This document shows, one piece after another, positions 5,607 through 8,841 of a stretch of 8,841 nt of DNA (positions within the stretch are counted from its first letter, which is position 1; each line of letters begins with the position of its first letter). The position numbers were made by a program, and so were the translations under genes. The notes under the pieces are model-generated. The model was not told the DNA's origin, made no database searches, and saw only the letters and a list, made by a program, of their open reading frames with translations. The stretch lies in NCBI GenBank assembly GCA_947176045.1, contig CAMWPF010000045.1, positions 1-8,841 of the forward strand. Direction: 5' to 3'. This DNA is from an uncultured Treponema sp. (GTDB taxonomy: Bacteria; Spirochaetota; Spirochaetia; Treponematales; Treponemataceae).

Positions 5607-6533
5607 TTAGATTTCATTACTTGTAGAAATTATTTCATCCATACCTCTGGATAAATGCCGGAATGCATTTTCATTAGCGTGTGAGGCAACAGTTTCCGTT
5701 ATGATTGTATCTTTATAGTGAAGGATGAAATCGTTTTCTCCAAGGAAATCCTCATAATGAACCAGACAGTGGCAATTTTCAAAGTTCATGAGTTTAGAAT
5801 CTGCCACCTGATATTTTTTATGCTCCATTTCAAACAATTGTATAATGTCCGTGCTTCCCAATTTGTGCAGGCCGCTGCCAAGATATAGATTTACGTTTGT
5901 TGCAAAAAGTCTGGTCATGCGTTCTTTTGTCGTGTATTGAAAGATTGCCATTGCAGAGTTAATGATTTCGCCTTTGATTTTAGACATATCCGCTTCAAGA
6001 AGCATTGGATTATCACAATGAGTAAGATACACAGTTGTTCTTTGCTGATCAAATTCTTTCTTTAAGGTTTCCAGTTTAGATTTCATAAGATCTAAATCTG
6101 CAAACGCTGGAATACAGTAGTTTATGAAAACCTCGATCTCCTTGGAAAGGTTGCCTGCTGTAGTTTTGAAAGCATTGACCCACTCAAACTGATACTTAAC
6201 ACCACTAAAATCAATGAACCGGATTATTTTTTCATCTGATGCGAGCAACAATTCTTCCAGCTCCCGCAGCAATTCATTCGTTGGTTTTGAACTAGTTGTA
6301 CTAGCATTTGAACCTATTGTTTTGAATTCAACTTGTCCAATTTCACAGAACTTCTCGCATTCATAGCGACCCTTTACGTTATACGAATCTAACGTTATAA
6401 CTTGAACTTTTTCTCTGTATCGTTTGTAAAGGACTGAGTATGTCTTAAACAAAGCCGTTGTTTTACCAGCCCCAGATACACCACAAAAAAGATAACACTT
6501 TGTAACAGTTTTATTTGATTTCAAATTATTCAT
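5607..6533 (-). CDS. P-loop NTPase resembling SRP/FlhF-type GTPases, 308 aa
   Basis: The Walker A is GVSGAGKTT (18-26). It is followed by VQVITLDSYNVKGRYECEKF (43-62), which lines up with the ITxDxYR...AxxQL stretch of SRP54, FtsY and FlhF, and by IIRFIDFSG (103-111), in the place of the DTAGR motif but with D-F-S-G instead. YLTHCDNP (169-176) stands where TKxD would give guanine specificity. The altered G motifs suggest a changed nucleotide preference or a non-GTPase role, so this assignment is structural inference. The C-terminal third is unassigned. No signal peptide or membrane segment is visible. The ATG at 6533 has only a weak AAGG nearby. It is first in the island cluster, with 83 bp to the nuclease start. 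Confidence 0.7.
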   Translation of the reverse strand: MNNLKSNKTVTKCYLFCGVSGAGKTTALFKTYSVLYKRYREKVQVITLDSYNVKGRYECEKFCEIGQVEFKTIGSNASTTSSKPTNELLRELEELLLASDEKIIRFIDFSGVKYQFEWVNAFKTTAGNLSKEIEVFINYCIPAFADLDLMKSKLETLKKEFDQQRTTVYLTHCDNPMLLEADMSKIKGEIINSAMAIFQYTTKERMTRLFATNVNLYLGSGLHKLGSTDIIQLFEMEHKKYQVADSKLMNFENCHCLVHYEDFLGENDFILHYKDTIITETVASHANENAFRHLSRGMDEIISTSNEI

Positions 6534-6704
6534 AGCCTTAATTTACAACAATACACTGTCAAGGAATGCAAGTATTATTTTTATTCTTTCTTCTGGTAAG
6601 GCGTATTAAGTTCATTTGGAATGACTGTTAGTACAGATTCATATCTCTAATTTACAAACATCGTTTTCTCTTAATGTATTTTGATGAGTCCTAAGGAATA
6701 TTAG
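6534..6704. other. AT-rich intergenic region upstream of the P-loop gene
   Basis: There is no gene here. It contains two ATTTACA-type sequences (6541-6547 and around 6650-6656) similar to the arms of the 5555-5585 dyad. A TTGACA on the minus strand (6562-6557) has no matching -10 at normal spacing. The right end at about 6700 marks the return to GC-rich DNA. Confidence 0.4.
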
Positions 6705-6842
6705 AAAATATACGACGAATACGAAAATGCGGTTCTGTATGCCGGAACACAGAAAAGAACTGCGGAAGACTCCCAAAATCCTGCCAGCAAAACGAGCGGA
6801 GGCTACGGCGAGCCGTTCAAAAACGAAGGGGCAGCAACCTGA
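6705..6842 (+). pseudogene. 3' fragment of an unidentified gene at the island edge
   Basis: An open frame after TAG (6702-6704) reads KIYDEYENAVLYAG (first 14 residues), then TQKRTAEDSQNPASKTSGGY and EPFKNEGAAT before TGA at 6840-6842. It has no start codon or ribosome binding site, and has the look of a genuine hydrophilic C-terminus: acidic/aromatic, then a low-complexity tail. The 5' part would lie where the AT-rich island now is, so it looks like a gene cut by insertion of the island. The family is not recognised. Confidence 0.4.
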
Positions 6843-6849
6843 TTGGATA

Positions 6850-7077
6850 TTACAAAATAAAATTTGGGAAATTCAGGGCGCAGACGGTTTTTCTTGTTGC
6901 AAGACTTGTGCCAGGCTCCATGTACACGATTGCCTTCGGATTTGCCTCACTGAAAATTCCGCGCCCGCCACATTCCACCGCTACATTTTCCGCTCCAGCC
7001 TTTCTCGCCGCAAACCGCAGTTCTTGCCGCTCTGGAGCTTGCGAAGATAAGGGGAAGAAGTGCGGGTGAAGCCCGTG
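6850..7077 (-). pseudogene. Coding-like fragment without a start, minus strand
   Basis: A stop-to-stop minus-strand frame contains ERQELRFAARKAGAENVAVE and, further on, SEANPKAIVYMEPGTSLATR, and ends in FPNFIL at a TAA (6852-6850). The composition is protein-like, but no ATG with a ribosome binding site precedes it. It may be a gene relic or part of a dispersed repeat. It is convergent with the 6705-6842 fragment. No family is recognised. Confidence 0.3.
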
Positions 7078-7265
7078 TCAGAGCGCCGCTTCCTTCCCTG
7101 CCACCTGACTTTCTGGTACACTGGACGCAGGACATTGCAGAGAAACTATGGCATCAGTTACGGAAATCGGGTTTGGCAGGATAATGGGGCGAAAGCTTCG
7201 CGCAGTCGGAATCTCATCAGCGGAAAAACCACACGCGCTCGGAAGTCAGACTGCCGTGATGCGAC
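7078..7265. other. GC-rich stretch without a supported gene
   Basis: All frames are short and none has a ribosome binding site. A plus-strand frame from ATG 7148 to TGA 7309 (53 codons) was considered and not accepted. It is best seen as the decayed remainder between two gene relics. Confidence 0.4.
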
Positions 7266-7469
7266 TTAAACTGCGTATCCGGAAACGTACGTCGCCATCT
7301 GTACCATGATTTCCATGCTGTCCGCCGTAGATTCCGGCTTATTCGCACTCTGATATGGCAGCAGCAGTTCCGCCGAAGTTGTGCGCAGTGAATCTGCAAT
7401 CTTTATAAGCGACTTGTCGCTTGCCCATGTGCAGCGGAAGCAAATAAGACTGGATGAGATAGAGATGGA
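7266..7469 (-). pseudogene. Degraded XRE-family regulator, C-terminal remnant
   Basis: On the minus strand the frame ending at TAA 7268-7266 reads SDKSLIKIADSLRTTSAELL, the typical closing helices of a Cro/CI HTH domain (compare LxKIAdaLxvxxxeLL). A 30-residue tail, ESTADSMEIMVQMATYVSGY, follows and the protein ends in AV. Upstream, at about 7425-7469, the frame reads SISSSLICFRCTW, where an HTH recognition helix is expected but is not recognisable, and a stop lies at 7499-7497. The N-terminal helices are therefore lost or frameshifted. Confidence 0.5.
7407..7422. repeat. Small palindrome AAGCGAC-TT-GTCGCTT
   Basis: Perfect 7-bp arms inside the XRE remnant. It has no T-run and is probably incidental. 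Confidence 0.3.
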
Positions 7470-7493
7470 TGCTAATAATGTCAGAATATATAT

Positions 7494-7522
7494 TTGTCAT
7501 ATATAATAATCTGTGATATAAT
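7494..7522 (+). promoter_or_regulatory. Strong extended -10 promoter for the 7551 operon
   Basis: TTGTCA (7494-7499), a 17-bp spacer and a consensus TATAAT (7517-7522) preceded by TG at 7514-7515, giving TGATATAAT. The predicted start is near 7529, with a leader of about 22 bases. This is the best-matching promoter in the window. Confidence 0.75.
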
Positions 7523-7550
7523 CATTTACAAATTTTTGGGTAATAAAATT

Positions 7551-8051
7551 ATGGAAAGGTTTGTTAGTTCTATTATTTACAGCCTGATACTGACACTTTT
7601 GTCATTGGCAGTAATTTTTTTCTTACAGGCTCCGCTTATCAGTTTTGTTTATTACGGTTTCTTTGCAGATATTGATATGATTTCTTTTATAAATAACATT
7701 ATAGAAAAAAATCCTAATAAGGAGCCGATTACCATAGTAGCAATAATTATGCAAGTTGCACTTACAATAGGTTTTGCAGCCGCCTTATTTGTATTTATCA
7801 AAAACGTAATCCATGTTTTCTTAAAAAATGAAAAACTTATCAGGCCGTATTATGTTGTTTTTTTCTTTATGACGACAGTTGTTCCTGTTATTATAATTTT
7901 TCTCTCAATATTTCTAAAAGTGAAATTGATATTCCTTCTTGTCTTGGTGGAAGGCGTATTTACCATTTTGAATATAGTGCTGATTATTTTTAGCAAAAAA
8001 ATCTTACCTGATACAACTGATAGCGAACATAGAAAATACCTTTTTCAATAG
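7551..8051 (+). CDS. Hypothetical integral membrane protein, 166 aa
   Basis: It starts at the ATG 7551, downstream of the 7494-7522 promoter; the longer frame from 7494 would begin inside the promoter. Only a weak GGG precedes it. Hydrophobic segments lie at about residues 8-25, 27-46, 60-88 (perhaps one long helix), 97-119 and 122-144, with a charged tail (SKKILPDTTDSEHRKYLFQ). It has no enzymatic motif and no recognised family. The next gene, 12 bp on, encodes a secreted von Willebrand A protein, so this may be its membrane partner. Codons are AT-rich, unlike 1-3900. Confidence 0.8.
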   Translation: MERFVSSIIYSLILTLLSLAVIFFLQAPLISFVYYGFFADIDMISFINNIIEKNPNKEPITIVAIIMQVALTIGFAAALFVFIKNVIHVFLKNEKLIRPYYVVFFFMTTVVPVIIIFLSIFLKVKLIFLLVLVEGVFTILNIVLIIFSKKILPDTTDSEHRKYLFQ

Positions 8052-8063
8052 GAAGTTTGGAAA

Positions 8064-8841
8064 ATGACAAAATCAACTAAAGGCATTACAGTGCTTTGTG
8101 CGGCATTAATCTTTTGCCTGAATAGTATTTCTGCACAGGCAACAAAAAATACTGCTGCAAAGGGAAAAATTGTAATCGTGGTATTGGATGTGTCCGGAAG
8201 CATAAAAGGACAGTTTTCAGATATTGCTAAGATTATTGATCGGGCGATAGTAAAAGACCGTCTGGATATCGGCGATTATTTTGTACTAATTCCCTTTGGC
8301 GATAATGCAATGCCGATGTATTCCGGGCAGCTCATGAGAGAAGAAGACAAGACTTCTATTTCAAATACATTGAAAGCGATGAAAGCTGACAATGATTTCA
8401 CCGATATTGGCTCAGCCATAAAAACTGCGCTTAATTATATCGTTGATTTGAAAGATGCTGACTATAATCTGTACGAACCGCTCGTGCTGTTTATTACGGA
8501 CGGTGATATTACGACACCTGCGTCAAGCGATTTTTACGGACAGAATGTCGAACAAATTTTTAATGAGCCATTGATAGGAAATACACATCTTTATGATGGC
8601 TGGTATTACGTCGGCATTGGAAAGAACCTTCATGATCTTCCCTTGATTGCCGAAAAATCTGGACGTGAAGACTATTTGCTTCGTATTGAAGATTTGGATC
8701 AGCTTGAATTCATGCTCGATGATTGGATCTCAAAAATTCCAGCCCCGCAGCCAATCGAACAAGGAGAAGTCCTTCTCAGCAATTTCAGATTGAAGAACTA
8801 TAAGTTAAAGAAAAACAAAGTATCAAAGGCGGTTTCAACAG
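8064..8841 (+). CDS. Secreted von Willebrand factor A (vWA) domain protein, 5' part (259 codons, incomplete)
   Basis: No stop occurs before the window ends. A signal peptide is visible (hydrophobic residues 8-23, SISA|QA at about 24/25). A vWA domain follows: strand IVIVVLDVSGS (36-46) gives the MIDAS DxSxS (Asp42, Ser44, Ser46), TDIG supplies Thr113, and LFITDGD (142-148) supplies Asp146, so metal coordination looks intact. The domain ends near residue 225 (DWISKIP), and a lysine-rich region begins at about 240. AGGAAG at 8050-8055, 8 bases before the ATG, supports the start. It is co-transcribed with the 7551 membrane gene. Periplasmic or surface adhesion or a chaperone-like role are inferences. 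Confidence 0.88.
   Translation, partial: MTKSTKGITVLCAALIFCLNSISAQATKNTAAKGKIVIVVLDVSGSIKGQFSDIAKIIDRAIVKDRLDIGDYFVLIPFGDNAMPMYSGQLMREEDKTSISNTLKAMKADNDFTDIGSAIKTALNYIVDLKDADYNLYEPLVLFITDGDITTPASSDFYGQNVEQIFNEPLIGNTHLYDGWYYVGIGKNLHDLPLIAEKSGREDYLLRIEDLDQLEFMLDDWISKIPAPQPIEQGEVLLSNFRLKNYKLKKNKVSKAVST

Noticed and set aside
6534..6562. TTGACA on the minus strand as the -35 of the P-loop gene
   Set aside because: No -10 hexamer occurs 15-19 bp downstream; the closest AT-rich box is only 11 bp away.
7148..7309. Plus-strand small ORF of 53 codons starting MASVTEIGFG
   Set aside because: There is no Shine-Dalgarno sequence, it overlaps the XRE remnant on the opposite strand and it lies in decayed DNA; kept only as a possibility.

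Overview
The window looks like a bacterial chromosome segment with two kinds of DNA. Most of 1-3930 is GC-rich with GC-ending codons. From about 3930 to 6700, and again from about 7490 to the end, the DNA is clearly AT-rich. The host is probably a host-associated spirochaete (Treponema-like), with a Clostridia-type anaerobe as the alternative. This rests on the overall feel of the proteins (a secreted DUF362 protein, membrane proteins of a gut-anaerobe type, a caspase-like protein) and on GGAGG ribosome binding sites. It is a low-confidence guess, because no rRNA or marker gene is present.

Left part (1-1110): a 22-bp-period degenerate tandem array (36-212) is followed by a minus-strand gene for a very small caspase-like protein (348-734) and a divergent XRE-family regulator (797-1108). 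The 62-bp region between them is packed with alternating GCAATA/TATTGC half-sites overlapping the predicted promoters, which suggests that the regulator controls both itself and the caspase-like gene.

Middle GC-rich part (1215-3874): a conserved four-to-five-helix membrane protein (1215-1685), a pair of overlapping small membrane proteins (1916-2290 and 2290-2568), a palindrome-rich intergenic stretch (2569-2848) and a secreted DUF362 protein (2849-3874). A strong GC hairpin (3908-3929) lies between the convergent DUF362 and WYL genes.

AT-rich island (about 3930-6700), all on the minus strand and read in the order 6533 to 3948: a P-loop protein resembling SRP/FlhF-type GTPases but with altered downstream G motifs, a NUMOD4-HNH nuclease, and a WYL-domain regulator overlapping the nuclease gene. 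A 31-bp dyad sits at the nuclease promoter. The set looks horizontally acquired and may be a defence or mobile module. No known system is matched with certainty.

The stretch 6700-7490 is a graveyard. It holds the 3' end of a plus-strand gene starting exactly at the island edge (6705-6842), a stop-to-stop minus-strand coding-like fragment without a start (6850-7077), and a decayed XRE regulator tail (7266-7469). A strong extended -10 promoter (7494-7522) then drives a small membrane protein (7551-8051) and a secreted von Willebrand factor A protein with an intact MIDAS (8064 to beyond the window end).
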